The notes beneath the pieces are model-generated. The model was not told where the DNA came from and did no database searches. It worked only from the letters and a program-made list of their open reading frames with translations. From IMG/VR virus record IMGVR_UViG_3300042985_000001, positions 1 to 32,733 of that record: 32,733 nt of DNA. One strand, given 5' to 3'. A program made the translations under genes and the position numbers. How positions within the stretch are numbered: position 1 is the stretch's first letter; each line of letters begins with the position of its first letter. This stretch comes from a virus. Shown piece after piece: positions 16,696 through 24,746 of the stretch.

Positions 16696-17820
16696 TTAAG
16701 CACCCATTCCCTCCGTTAATTGAGCTTCCTGCATAGTTTGTTCTACAGCCTGACTGATTAGTGGGAGGTATTCCACCTCCACCTTGCGGCTGTTGTCCAC
16801 CACCACCTATACTTTCCATAGGGGGCGGTGCCTGTGTATTAGCAAAGAACTTATTACGGAACCCTTCATATTCCTTGCCCATCAGGGAAGCAACTTCTCC
16901 CAGTATATAATCAACAGCATCCCTTCTCTCAGGATCATTCGCTATATAACCCAATATAGAAATCCAGTTCTGTACCTTTGCCTGTCTTGATGCATCATCG
17001 TTAAGGGAAGCAGATAATGGTTTATATGTAAAGTCAATATAGGGGTTAAAGAAAACTACGTTTTGTTGTCCAAGCGTCTCTACAGCTGTCTGCTCTTTCA
17101 TATGTTGTGCCGCCATCTGTGTTATAAACCAATACAAATCACTAAGGCCTGTGTTTTCCATTGTTAATGTCCTGTAATTAGACCTTGTATCACTACGCTG
17201 CATCTGGTTAGCTGTTGCAGTAGCTGTAGTGGTGGGGGCCGCCAGCCTACTCTGCGTTTCTGCCGATATACCAGATGCCTGTTGCATGGCACTTTTATAC
17301 ATAACAATCTGTTGTAAGGCACCATTAACATCACCACCTATCTGTACCTCCTGTAATACGTTACCGCTTTCTGTCTGCCAGAACGCCCCAGGTTTCCACT
17401 CCAGTGATTCATTATCTGTTATATCATGTTGGTTACCCTGCATAATAGGTATAGTATGTAACTTGGTTCTATCGTTTTCCATATTAAGTGTGTCGTTAAT
17501 ACCGACCTGGAGTTCCTTTAAACACTTACCATCTCCCATGCCATCATCTTTTGCTGGATGAACATAACAAAGTGCCCTTGATATAGGCCTGTAAGGATTA
17601 CCCCTTGCATCTATACAACGGGTTGGATTATATCCTATTAAAACCTTATTATGGTCACTTATAGCAAATGTAATTACCATCTCATGTAGTTCTGCCTTAT
17701 CCCTCTTCTTTCCCCTGTTGTCAATACCACATGTTACCTTTGTAGGATTACCGTCAGGATCTCTCTCTTTTACTATAACCCAATGTTTTCCAAGCCTCTG
17801 AATTACAGTCCAGTTTTTAA
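16696..17820 (-). CDS. Portal protein, C-terminal part
   Basis: It continues the N-terminal part after a frame change at an A5 run near 17818 (KNWTVIQRLGKHWVIVKERD). The frame is open through DPDGNPTKVTCGIDNRGKKR to the segment with ATG at 17680, which is internal. Typical portal features: NPYRPISRALCYVHPAKDDG, then GINDTLNMENDRTKLHTIPI, then QQIVMYKSAMQQASGISAE and MENTGLSDLYWFITQMAAQH. Near 16750 the frame changes from an unnatural tail to QAVEQTMQEAQLTEGMGA, ending at TAA 16696. Gln/Gly/Pro-rich sequence precedes this tail. The reconstructed protein is about 640 residues. Confidence 0.7.
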
Positions 17821-18624
17821 TGGTGTAGTAGGTGCATCCAGCTTGTTATCTAAACCATGATGTGTAGTCTTATCGCCTTTAGCTCCCGCTTTAGGTGGTG
17901 TGTTTACCTCTTTAAGCTTATCAAGATTAAAATATTCCATTGTATCTGCATTAGCCTTGAGCTCATCAGCCGTGGCATTAAACCTTAATATAACCCACTT
18001 CTTTTCCTGTAAACTATAAGTATATGATGGGTCGGTAAAAACATCCCGTGGGTCAATAACATCAAAATTAAAATGATCCTTCAGTACAACCTCCTGCATA
18101 ACGTCTTGCTCTACCATTCTTTCTACGGAATTACCCTCTGGGTCACTACCTACCCTTTCAGGCACCTGTTCTGTTCCAGCCTTTTCTTCTGTTGTTTCCT
18201 GCTCCCACCAGCACCTGAAATATGTAACACCACATATATTCTTCATATTAACAGCTCTCATGTATTTCTGATAGAACCATAAATCACGCCTGTTTAGGGT
18301 GTTGTTTATTAAATCTTTGTTTACCTTTGCAGAACGAATACTCATCTCATCGTCATTACCAACATACACCTCCACAAAATCATGTGTCTTAAAGTACAAT
18401 CCAGCTTCTATAGCAGATTGTGTAAGCATCTGTGATAGAAACTCAGGCATATATATGTCAGACATCCAATCGTAATTCCTTTCTGTACGCTCACAGTCAA
18501 ACATATCAAGATAGTCCAGATAATCCGCATCTGGAATATTATTGTTACTTTGCCCGACTACATATTCGCCATCTATAATTAGATTAGCAAGGGCTTTGGT
18601 TTCTTCTTCACTATATTGTGCCAT
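17803..18624 (-). CDS. Portal protein, N-terminal part
   Basis: True start at ATG 18624 (MAQYSEEETKALANLIIDGE), 12 nt after the terminase start-side neighbour ends at 18636. The segment includes DCERTERNYDWMSDIYMPEF, then RRDLWFYQKYMRAVNMKNIC and GVTYFRCWWEQE with HFNFDVIDPRDVFTDPSYTY, a pattern shared by portals of podovirus-like phages (YG.G......W, then DP.D...DP). The portal forms the dodecameric DNA entry pore and docks the terminase. After LKTGL it stops at 17803 because of an A-run indel, and the protein continues in 16696-17820. Confidence 0.75.
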   Translation of the reverse strand: MAQYSEEETKALANLIIDGEYVVGQSNNNIPDADYLDYLDMFDCERTERNYDWMSDIYMPEFLSQMLTQSAIEAGLYFKTHDFVEVYVGNDDEMSIRSAKVNKDLINNTLNRRDLWFYQKYMRAVNMKNICGVTYFRCWWEQETTEEKAGTEQVPERVGSDPEGNSVERMVEQDVMQEVVLKDHFNFDVIDPRDVFTDPSYTYSLQEKKWVILRFNATADELKANADTMEYFNLDKLKEVNTPPKAGAKGDKTTHHGLDNKLDAPTTPLKTGL

Positions 18625-18635
18625 ATAATTTTTCC

Positions 18636-20138
18636 TTATCTTTTGGTCTGATAATACCTCTTGTGTATATAATCCCTAGGTTTCTTTACAAGTTGTTTTC
18701 TTGGAGAAAACCTAATATCCTTCATTAAAAACTCAAGAGCCGTACAAAAATGACTCCATTTAACAGTAGGTTTCCCTTTCTCAAGCCTCCATTGCTTTAA
18801 CGAATCTGCTGCAAGGGGGCAATCATTTAATATCCATAAAGTAGGAAGTCTCTTCTCCAGCCCGCTCTGATGTATCTTGTTATTAAAAGGCTTCTCGCAT
18901 AAAGTGGCATTTGCAAGCCTTCTTCTTATTTCATCCCTACCTCTTAAATTGTGGTCTGTCCTTGATACAGTAGATTTTGTATTAGCACTTTCCCACCATC
19001 CACCAGTACACTCTTCATTCTTCTTCATTTGGTTGAAATAGTGGTTCATATCATCTACTACACTTCTTGTTGTATTTGACTGCTTTATACTGGCCAGTGG
19101 GTCTATAAGGTTCATCCCAAACTTCCTGGTAGGACCACTTACATCGGCTATCATCTTACATACAGATAGTGTGTTGTCCCTCTCTGGGTCAGGGTTTAAC
19201 TCTGCATACACAAACGCCTCATCATACGGAGATAAATACACAAAAATAATAGCAAGCTTTGTAGTTGGGTGCCAGTCTTCTGACCTGAAAAACGTACCAG
19301 TCTTGGGTATACCATCTGGAAAAACATCACTTCCTTTTCTTATATGTATCCTTGGAACAAACTGTTTATATATCTTACCTGTAACAGCAGCAAATATACC
19401 ATACCTACGCATATCAACCAACTGTCTATCGTCAAATCCTGCGTATTTCCTGTCTATAGTGTCTTTTGTCAGCAAGGGGTTATCATCAGTTGCCATCTGA
19501 ATAACCGCTATAGACTCCTTACTATTAGTAAATTCTATCTCAGGAAACTTGGTTTTATGTTCACGGAGATAATACTCCCTTATAGCGTTACTTTTATAAT
19601 AAACTTTAGCACGTTCATATATACGGTCAAAATAATACCCAATAGCATTATCTTCTGTAGGCGTATATGATATACATGTATCACCATCTTCTATCAACAG
19701 ACGGGCTGGTTGCTCATCATAAAACGGTTCTGGTGCCAACTCGTCAAGCCATAGTGCTGTTCTCTTGTGACCAGCAACAGACTGTGTGGATTGATTATAA
19801 GATACATATTCAATCGTTATATCATCCCCACCATAAGGATCTCTTATTATCTGTACCTGTCTTCGTGCTGTAATATCTTTCTTTAAAAGGAAAGATGGTA
19901 GCCATCTGGTAAACTCTGGATATTGCGTGTTCTTTGTTTCACTGGACCTTTCACTACTATCTTCATTAGATTTAGATTTCTCCACAGGGAGGTTCTGTGA
20001 CGCAAACCTATATATCTTATGAATCCTTTCATGTTTATGTATCTTTGTATTACAATGAGGACATGGCTTACCTTCCAGATTACTGAAATATTCCTTCGGT
20101 GAGAAATAATGTCCCCTCTCAACACCTTCAACATCCAT
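18636..20138 (-). CDS. Terminase large subunit, C-terminal part
   Basis: Joined to 20139-20410 by a frame change near 20145 in GAAGAAAACATGG. It has HYFSPKEYFSNLEGKPCPHC with CPHCNTKIHKH (Cys/His motif), then QIIRDPYGGDDITIEYVSYN, Walker B TALWLDELAPEPF (about residue 130) and a coupling motif SYTPTEDN. The nuclease half includes AIIFVYLSPYDEAFVYAEL and NLIDPLASIKQS with acidic residues, and it ends with a basic KKPRDYIHKRYYQTKR. It packages DNA into the procapsid through the portal encoded next. The reconstructed length is about 590 residues, normal for the family. Confidence 0.8.
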   Translation of the reverse strand: MDVEGVERGHYFSPKEYFSNLEGKPCPHCNTKIHKHERIHKIYRFASQNLPVEKSKSNEDSSERSSETKNTQYPEFTRWLPSFLLKKDITARRQVQIIRDPYGGDDITIEYVSYNQSTQSVAGHKRTALWLDELAPEPFYDEQPARLLIEDGDTCISYTPTEDNAIGYYFDRIYERAKVYYKSNAIREYYLREHKTKFPEIEFTNSKESIAVIQMATDDNPLLTKDTIDRKYAGFDDRQLVDMRRYGIFAAVTGKIYKQFVPRIHIRKGSDVFPDGIPKTGTFFRSEDWHPTTKLAIIFVYLSPYDEAFVYAELNPDPERDNTLSVCKMIADVSGPTRKFGMNLIDPLASIKQSNTTRSVVDDMNHYFNQMKKNEECTGGWWESANTKSTVSRTDHNLRGRDEIRRRLANATLCEKPFNNKIHQSGLEKRLPTLWILNDCPLAADSLKQWRLEKGKPTVKWSHFCTALEFLMKDIRFSPRKQLVKKPRDYIHKRYYQTKR

Positions 20139-20410
20139 GTTTTCTTCAGTTTATCCTCGTATATACTGGCAGAATCACACTTGAAATATACCATATTCTT
20201 TCTAGGCACAGGATGCCAGCCAAGTATTCTCAGTACAAAGTTATATGCAATAACAGCTGTACCACCTGCCTGGTTTCCCTTATTTACAAATATCATATCA
20301 TAGTCAGCATTAAAGAAAGCATCTGAATGTTTTGTGTGCTGGTATGTATACAGATTGGCAAAATCATTAGCCTCTTTCTTCTGCTTATTTGTAAGTTCTA
20401 ATGCCGTCAT
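20139..20410 (-). CDS. Terminase large subunit, N-terminal part (ATPase Walker A)
   Basis: True start at ATG 20410 (MTALELTNKQKKEANDFANL), overlapping the previous gene's stop as ATGA. The nucleotide-binding loop reads NKGNQAGGTAVIAYNF (about residues 47-62). The usual Lys of GKT is Gly, but a Lys lies at the loop's first position, as in the deviant Walker A of lambda gpA. WHPVPRKNMVYFKCDSASIY then leads to KLKKTW, where the frame breaks and continues NMDVEGVERGHYFSP. Past the break the same frame stays open to 19883, but that tail is not natural terminase sequence. Confidence 0.75.
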
Positions 20411-20881
20411 AGTATAGGTTCTACAACAAAGGATAATTTAATTGTGTCGTCTGCATGAAAAGTGGTTGCGCTTCTGTTTACCAATCCAACATGTAATTCA
20501 CCTGTACCGTCTGCATCTTCGTAATATATTGGTGATTTAAAGCTATTCTCGCTTTCATAGTAATACTGACCAGAGCCAGCAATCTGTCTTGCATCTGAAT
20601 TTGAAAACAGAACAGATGCTATATATCCATCTGTATCCAGGTCTGTATTTGAATATCCATCTGTATTCCAGAATACAACCTCAAGATCTAAGGTGTGCAC
20701 CCGTATTTGTAAAATCAGCCTGAACTGCTATACTGTTTATCTTCAACTTGTTAATATTCACTGTTGAATAGTCAGATGGAAAACTAAGAGATTCGTTCTC
20801 TATAGCATTCTGAGCTAGTGCTGCAGTGAAATTAGTATCCTTATCACTGGAAATTGTTTCTATTGAATAATGTACTGACAT
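20407..20881 (-). CDS. Small beta-rich virion protein upstream of terminase (frame-broken)
   Basis: Start ATG 20881 (MSVHYSIETISSDKDTNFTA) after AGGAGGGAAGTA. The first frame reads to QADFTNTGAHLRS. Near 20690 it changes to TLDLEVVFWNTDGYSNTDLD and continues to KLSFVVEPIL, stopping at 20407 with an ATGA overlap onto terminase. The protein is about 157 residues, beta-rich, with ARQIAGSGQYYYESEN and YYEDADGTGELHVGLVNRSA. No signal or enzyme motif. The position just before terminase suggests a small head or fibre-associated protein; a terminase small subunit is unlikely because it is all-beta. Confidence 0.55.
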
Positions 20882-20893
20882 TACTTCCCTCCT

Positions 20894-21110
20894 TTAATTA
20901 CATTTTTGTTCTGGTTTATAGGCCAGGGACCTTAATTCGTCTAACATTCCCCTATACCTCTTTGTAAACTCGTCACTATCGTCATTAATATCTACTTAAA
21001 TAATTGCCAACACTGGCTTCCGCACTATACATCTGGCCTATTATATACTAACATCTTCAGTTCCTTTATAACAAACAGCATCATCTCGTCTTTATGACAG
21101 ACGACCGCAT
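20894..21110 (-). CDS. Small hypothetical protein, frame-broken (~72 aa)
   Basis: A strong AAGGAGGTTAACC precedes ATG at 21110. The direct frame stops after nine codons (MRSSVIKTR), but neighbouring frames carry natural sequence in order: KDEMMLFVIKELKMLVYNRP, then MYSAEASVGNYLSRY, then NDDSDEFTKRYRGMLDELRS and LAYKPEQKCN, stopping at 20894. Two or three indels are needed. The span is exactly 217 nt and ends 12 nt before the next start. It is a small acidic/helical cytoplasmic protein, function unknown. Confidence 0.4.
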
Positions 21111-21124
21111 GGTTAACCTCCTTA

Positions 21125-21325
21125 TTAATATAGTGTGTTATAACTGCCAGTATTGAAAACCTCAATCCATCTCATGTCTACGTCAGCTCTATCAATACAC
21201 TCTTTATCGGTCTGACCTTGAGATATTAGGGGCTTTAATCAGTTTGGCTTCCGTAGGTGTTGTTAAAGTAACGCAGAACACCAAAAAAAAAAAGTAATAC
21301 CTACGATATTTGCAAATAACATCAT
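21125..21325 (-). CDS. Possible small signal-peptide (spanin-like) protein
   Basis: The frame from ATG 21325 reads MMLFANIVGIT, enters a T11 run (A11 at 21283-21293), and one choice of frame continues FFLVFCVTLTTPTEAKLIKA and PNIS; after another small break it continues QGQTDKECIDRADVDMRWIE to SYNTLY, stopping at 21125 just before an AAGGAGG site. The first 25 or so residues look like a signal peptide or lipoprotein signal (LVFCVTL). A small secreted protein embedded at the end of a coiled-coil/TM gene is the layout of overlapping spanin genes, but the frame depends on homopolymer length. Weak. Confidence 0.3.
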
Positions 21326-21594
21326 ACCCTTGACTAATCTCCAAACTCTATTACCCCTTTTTTTGTATTTTATGAAGTACTCTAATATCTTATCAATCTT
21401 ACTGTTTTGTTCCTTTATATGACCAGATTCAACACATGTATTGCGCTTTCCATCAACATGTCATATTTTCTATTACCATCTACTTCGTGTTTATCAAACT
21501 TATCTCTTAAATGTTTTACTGTTTCATCGGTACGTATTACAATATCTCTTATATCTTCCACAGTTAACCTTTCTTTATTTAAGGACCTGACCAC
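21263..21594 (-). CDS. Small coiled-coil protein with C-terminal membrane segment
   Basis: From a GTG at 21594, 7 nt after the previous stop at 21601, the frame reads VVRSLNKERLTVEDIRDIVI, then KHLRDKFDKHEVDGNRKYDM. Near 21425 it changes frame and continues EQNSKIDKILEYFIKYKKR and MMLFANIVGITFFFWCSAL, stopping at 21263. It is about 110 residues: an N-terminal coiled coil and a single C-terminal membrane helix, reminiscent of XhlA/hemolysin-type phage accessory lysis proteins. The T11 run in the membrane helix makes the C-terminus uncertain. Confidence 0.45.
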
Positions 21595-21600
21595 TCTTTT

Positions 21601-21903
21601 TCAGGAAACTTTCTTAGTAGGTATATATACAATAACGTCTTCTGTTTCAATCTTAATAGTTGATCTATTAGCTGATATAATTTTGCCGTCAACACTGCCA
21701 TCATCATTAAATAACCTCACCTTTGCACCTATACCTATAACAAGTGATCCCTTGAATTTACGCCACGCAAACTCATTAAAAAGAAAGGATTTAATGGTAA
21801 TCAGTATATAACCAACTACCATTAACTGAAAGAGTGTGAATAGGAGTTCCCACTCCAACCCCTTTGTTACCATATCTGTTACAACTCCTGCCGTCTCATC
21901 CAT
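21601..21903 (-). CDS. Small membrane protein with MscS-like beta domain
   Basis: I choose ATG at 21903 (MDETAGVVTDMVTKGLEWEL) over 21924 because the upstream gene's end overlaps here. It has a single hydrophobic helix (LLFTLFQLMVVGYILITI, about residues 20-37), then a basic stretch FNEFAWRKFKG and a compact beta-rich domain: GSLVIGIGAKVRLFNDDGS, then DGKIISANRSTIKIETEDV and VYIPTKKV. This pattern, with (G)xxV.........G.I..I....I.T.D...V.IP, looks like the Sm-like beta domain of MscS-family channels. It is about 100 residues, too short for a full channel. A cell-envelope role is likely. Confidence 0.5.
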   Translation of the reverse strand: MDETAGVVTDMVTKGLEWELLFTLFQLMVVGYILITIKSFLFNEFAWRKFKGSLVIGIGAKVRLFNDDGSVDGKIISANRSTIKIETEDVIVYIPTKKVS

Positions 21904-22054
21904 TTTGCTCTCTCTGCCTCCCATTCAGCCTGCCACTCAACCAATATATCAAGCACTTGCCTTTTAGTACATCTGCTTGCCTTGGTAAAAACTGCTCAAT
22001 AGGCATATCCAGCTCGAATATTTTATCGGTTACGTGTTTTGCAGGTGTTATCAT
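21879..22054 (-). CDS. Small acidic helical protein, frame-broken (~58 aa)
   Basis: ATG at 22054 overlaps the stop of the holin-like gene (ATGA). It reads MITPAKHVTDKIFELDMPIE and QFLPRQADVLKG. In the direct frame it would stop at 21896, but one base off, near 21985, the sequence becomes VLDILVEWQAEWEAERAKWM and RRQEL, stopping at 21879. The second reading is amphipathic, Trp/Glu-rich and far more natural. It overlaps the start of the next gene. Function unknown; it belongs to the membrane/lysis cluster. Confidence 0.45.
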
Positions 22055-22236
22055 AGTACTGTGGGGCCCTTTATCTCTGCTGCCGCTTTTTGTATCTTAT
22101 GCCCTATACCGACAAAACCAAATCCTGCCGCTACTGTTACCACTATCTTAGCTAAATCTACATAACCAAGACTTGTTAATATTGCACTTACTCCTGCCAA
22201 TCCTGCTGCTATCCACGTCTTATAACCTTTCATCAT
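22051..22236 (-). CDS. Holin-like small membrane protein
   Basis: An intact 61-residue ORF with an AGGAGGCAGGAA site immediately before ATGATG at 22236. MMKGYKTWIAAGLAGVSAIL begins a hydrophobic segment (about residues 8-24), and a second (DLAKIVVTVAAGFGFVGIGH) follows after a short polar turn. The C-terminus is charged (KIQKAAAEIKGPTVL). The layout of two short membrane helices and a charged tail is typical of small phage holins and holin-like proteins, and its place before other membrane proteins agrees. I cannot tell its class or whether it is the lethal holin. Confidence 0.6.
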   Translation of the reverse strand: MMKGYKTWIAAGLAGVSAILTSLGYVDLAKIVVTVAAGFGFVGIGHKIQKAAAEIKGPTVL

Positions 22237-22259
22237 TTCCTGCCTCCTATTAAATTAAT

Positions 22260-22651
22260 TTATTCTAACCCAACCCCATCTTCCAAATCCCAACTTTGAT
22301 TTTCTTCGTTCCATTTATATCGTTTGTCATCATCAGGGTAAGATACAGATGATTCCCATTGACAACTATCTTCATTTAAAAGCCATGACGGATAAGGTTG
22401 CGATGTATAAAAAGCATCTTTATCACTATCGTAGTATATCCAATTTCCTGCAAAGTTCTTTCTTAAAGCAGTACCACCGTCAGGTTCATCACTATCAGGA
22501 GTATAATGAATACCACCTCTTGTATTATAACTTGTCTGTATCCAATTAGAAGAATCACCAACAGCACTAGAATCTATAAAATCTGTTCTGCAACTATTAC
22601 CCTTTTGACTATATTATTCTCATCTATTTCTGCAAAATGTGCATACTTAAT
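22260..22651 (-). CDS. Small phage tail-fibre-associated protein (frame-broken)
   Basis: No long ORF is visible, but the reading KYAHFAEIDENNIVKRVIVA, then (after a one-base deletion near 22575) EQDFIDSSAVGDSSNWIQTS and YNTRGGIHYTPDSDEPDGG, then LRKNFAGNWIYYDSDKDAFY, QPYPSWLLNEDSCQWES and YKWNEENQSWDLED is clear to TAA at 22260. This is a pattern I recognise from a family of small proteins in environmental phages (HFA.ID..N.V..V..., then T.YNT, R..YAG..Y.YD...DAF...PYPSW.LN). It lies directly downstream of the Gly-rich tip protein. The start seems to be ATT at 22651, or an ATG lost to an error. Confidence 0.6.
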
Positions 22652-22661
22652 CTCCTATCCC

Positions 22662-23508
22662 TTATTGAAATTTATATCTTATTATTACCACGCCTGAACC
22701 ACCAGAGCCACCAACCTCTGGATAACCAGAGCCACCGCCACCGCTTCCTAGATTTACTGTCCCCGCTGTAGCACCTACTCCAGGTGTACCTCCTGCTCCA
22801 CCACCACCAGTACCTCCTGCTCCTGCTGTACCAGCAACACCATCATCGTCTGCACCACCACCACCACCACCAGCACGAGTCACAGAACTGCCTGTAATAG
22901 ATGATGCACTTCCAGCACCACCAGCACCAGCAGTATCGTCATTTGGAGAATTTCCACCAACTGCACCAGCACCACCACCACCACCACCAGCGTCATCATG
23001 CCAAGTCGTACCAGTTGAAGCGACCTCCACCATTATTTCCACCAGCATCACCAGCACCACCAGCGTTAGAGTTTCTGCCCGAACCGCCACCACCCGAACC
23101 GCCAGCCTTGCCAGAATCTGAGTCCTGCGTTCCACCACCACCAGTAGCATCAATGGAAGAAAAAGTTGAATTTGTACCAGAGATTCCACTTAAACCAGCA
23201 CCACTACCACCACCACCTACGGTTATTGTAAATGCTTGGTCTGTAACTGTAAAATCTACTGCTCCATTAGTCAAGTAGCCTCCAGCACCACCACCACCAG
23301 AAGCCTGAGCCGCACCGCCACCACCTCCACCAGCGATGACAAGATACTCTACATTGTCACCGTATGTGGGGTTAGAACCAACAACAGGTGTCCAAGTTCC
23401 AGATGAATTGAATGTGATTACCTTATAGTCTCCATCGGTAGCCTCAGAGCCATCATGTGTAGATGACATGAACTCTAATAAAGATACAATATTTCTTAAT
23501 AATTGCAT
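22662..23508 (-). CDS. Glycine-rich tail fibre tip / receptor-binding protein (frame-broken)
   Basis: Start ATG 23508 (MQLLRNIVSLLEFMSSTHDG) after AGGAGAAAAA. Residues about 27-60 (YKVITFNSSGTWTPVVGSNP and YGDNVEYLVIAGGGGGGA) form an N-terminal beta region like those that precede Gly-rich fibre domains. They are followed by about 190 residues of Gly/Ala/Ser runs (GGGG, GGAG, SGGGGSG). The first frame ends near 23000 as FNWYDLA; the other continues TGTTWHDDAGGGGGGAGA to the C-terminus GGSGGSGVVIIRYKFQ, the standard end of such proteins. One indel near 23010-23030 joins them. Length is about 280 residues. Probably a polyglycine-helix adhesin. Confidence 0.65.
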
Positions 23509-23527
23509 TTTTTCTCCTAAATTATAA

Positions 23528-24716
23528 TTAAGGTAATCTGAATTCCATTGTAATTAATAATCCTTTGGCTGCTGTTGATGAAACTTGGTCAACATCTATT
23601 CTTATAACATCATTTGTTGCCACATCATCATAAGATGCGTTTATTACTGCTGGTGTTGCTGCTGTATCAGAACCAGTTTCGGTACTATCAATAGTTAATC
23701 CAGTTGAAAGCATATCCTGTCCATCAGTTGCATTGTGTATTTGAATATTTGTTGTATTAGTAGTACCTGCTGTAATAACCTCTGCATGAACAGTCACTAA
23801 ATTCATTCCGTTCATTGATGCTGGAACATGAAATAATATTTTCCGTTTCCAGTTTCCGTGTCCGTAGCAAATTCAAATACTACTGCCTGTACTGTTTCCG
23901 TGCCAGCATAAGAACCTGCAAGAGCATCTGGTGTAACCGTTCTCCCTGTATCTGTGCCTGTATTAGTTTCTGCTGTTGTTGCAAGTTCTGATGCACCTGA
24001 TACCGTTGTTGAAGCTGATGTTAAATAGGCACTGCCTATGGCAGTTCCATTCCATACACCAGTTGCAATAGTTCCTGTCGCAGTAATATTAGCTTGCGTG
24101 AAGTGTTCATTTGCGGCAAAGTTTCCCAGAGAGTCATGGTCTATGTCGCCATCCGCAACAGCACCAGTAGAACCACTAACAGAAGTAACTGGTGCAGTTT
24201 GCCAGGAACAACTATTATCCCCGTCTTCTCTTAAAAACTTCGTTCCCCCGCCTTCTCCATGTAGATAATACTGCCGTACCTTCTGGGGTGTGTGACGAAG
24301 AAACGATTGGCGTTCCGTCTGCCTTGTATAATTAATACATTGTACAGTATTAGAAGCTGTTGACTGGAATGTTGCAACATCCCCTGCTGCTGTTGTATAT
24401 TTGCTTCACCAGGTAAATCTAAATTAGTAGCATGGATGTGTCATTGTCAACACTCCATCAAACTGCAAAGTGAATTGCCTGTCAGCAGCTAACCGTCATA
24501 GGCAGCAAAACTAACTGTACCTGTTACATCAAAGTAATCTCCATCTGTGTCAATTACGAGTGGACTAGCCGAAGCTATATCTCCACCCTTCTCTGTCTGG
24601 ATGTAATTCCCATCCGTATCAAGAAGTCCACCCAGTTTAACCGTAGTACCAGTTTGCCCCCTGATAACATCGGCTTGTAGTGTACTATTTGAACCATCTA
24701 ATTCTATCTGTCCCAT
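23528..24716 (-). CDS. Tail fibre-like protein with duplicated C-terminal domain (frame-broken)
   Basis: Starts MGQIELDGSNSTLQADVIRG (ATG 24716 after AGGAGAAAG). The 24489-24716 segment ends FAAYDG; the other frames carry on through TAAGDVATFQSTASNTVQCI, then SVSGSTGAVADGDIDHDSLG and VSGASELATTAETNTGTDTG, with DALAGSYAGTETVQAVVF before 23820. The last segment (23528-23815) is MNGMNLVTVHAEVITAGTT to KGLLITMEFRLP and closely resembles the C-terminal 95 residues of 26289-26963. Four or more indels are needed. The reconstructed length is about 395 residues. It is a beta-rich fibre or fibre-associated protein. Confidence 0.55.
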
Positions 24717-24746
24717 TTACTTTCTCCTAATTAAAAATTTTATTCC

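Noticed and set aside
20145-20410. Separate terminase small subunit formed by the N-terminal ORF
   Set aside because: The sequence carries the ATPase loop and its frame-shifted continuation matches the large subunit; it is the N-terminus of the large terminase.
22901-23278. Plus-strand ORF rich in His and Pro
   Set aside because: Antisense of the Gly-rich tail tip gene; composition is dictated by CCACCA repeats.
22662-23508. Diversity-generating retroelement target in the tail tip gene
   Set aside because: No reverse transcriptase and no template-like second copy with adenine-directed differences in this window.
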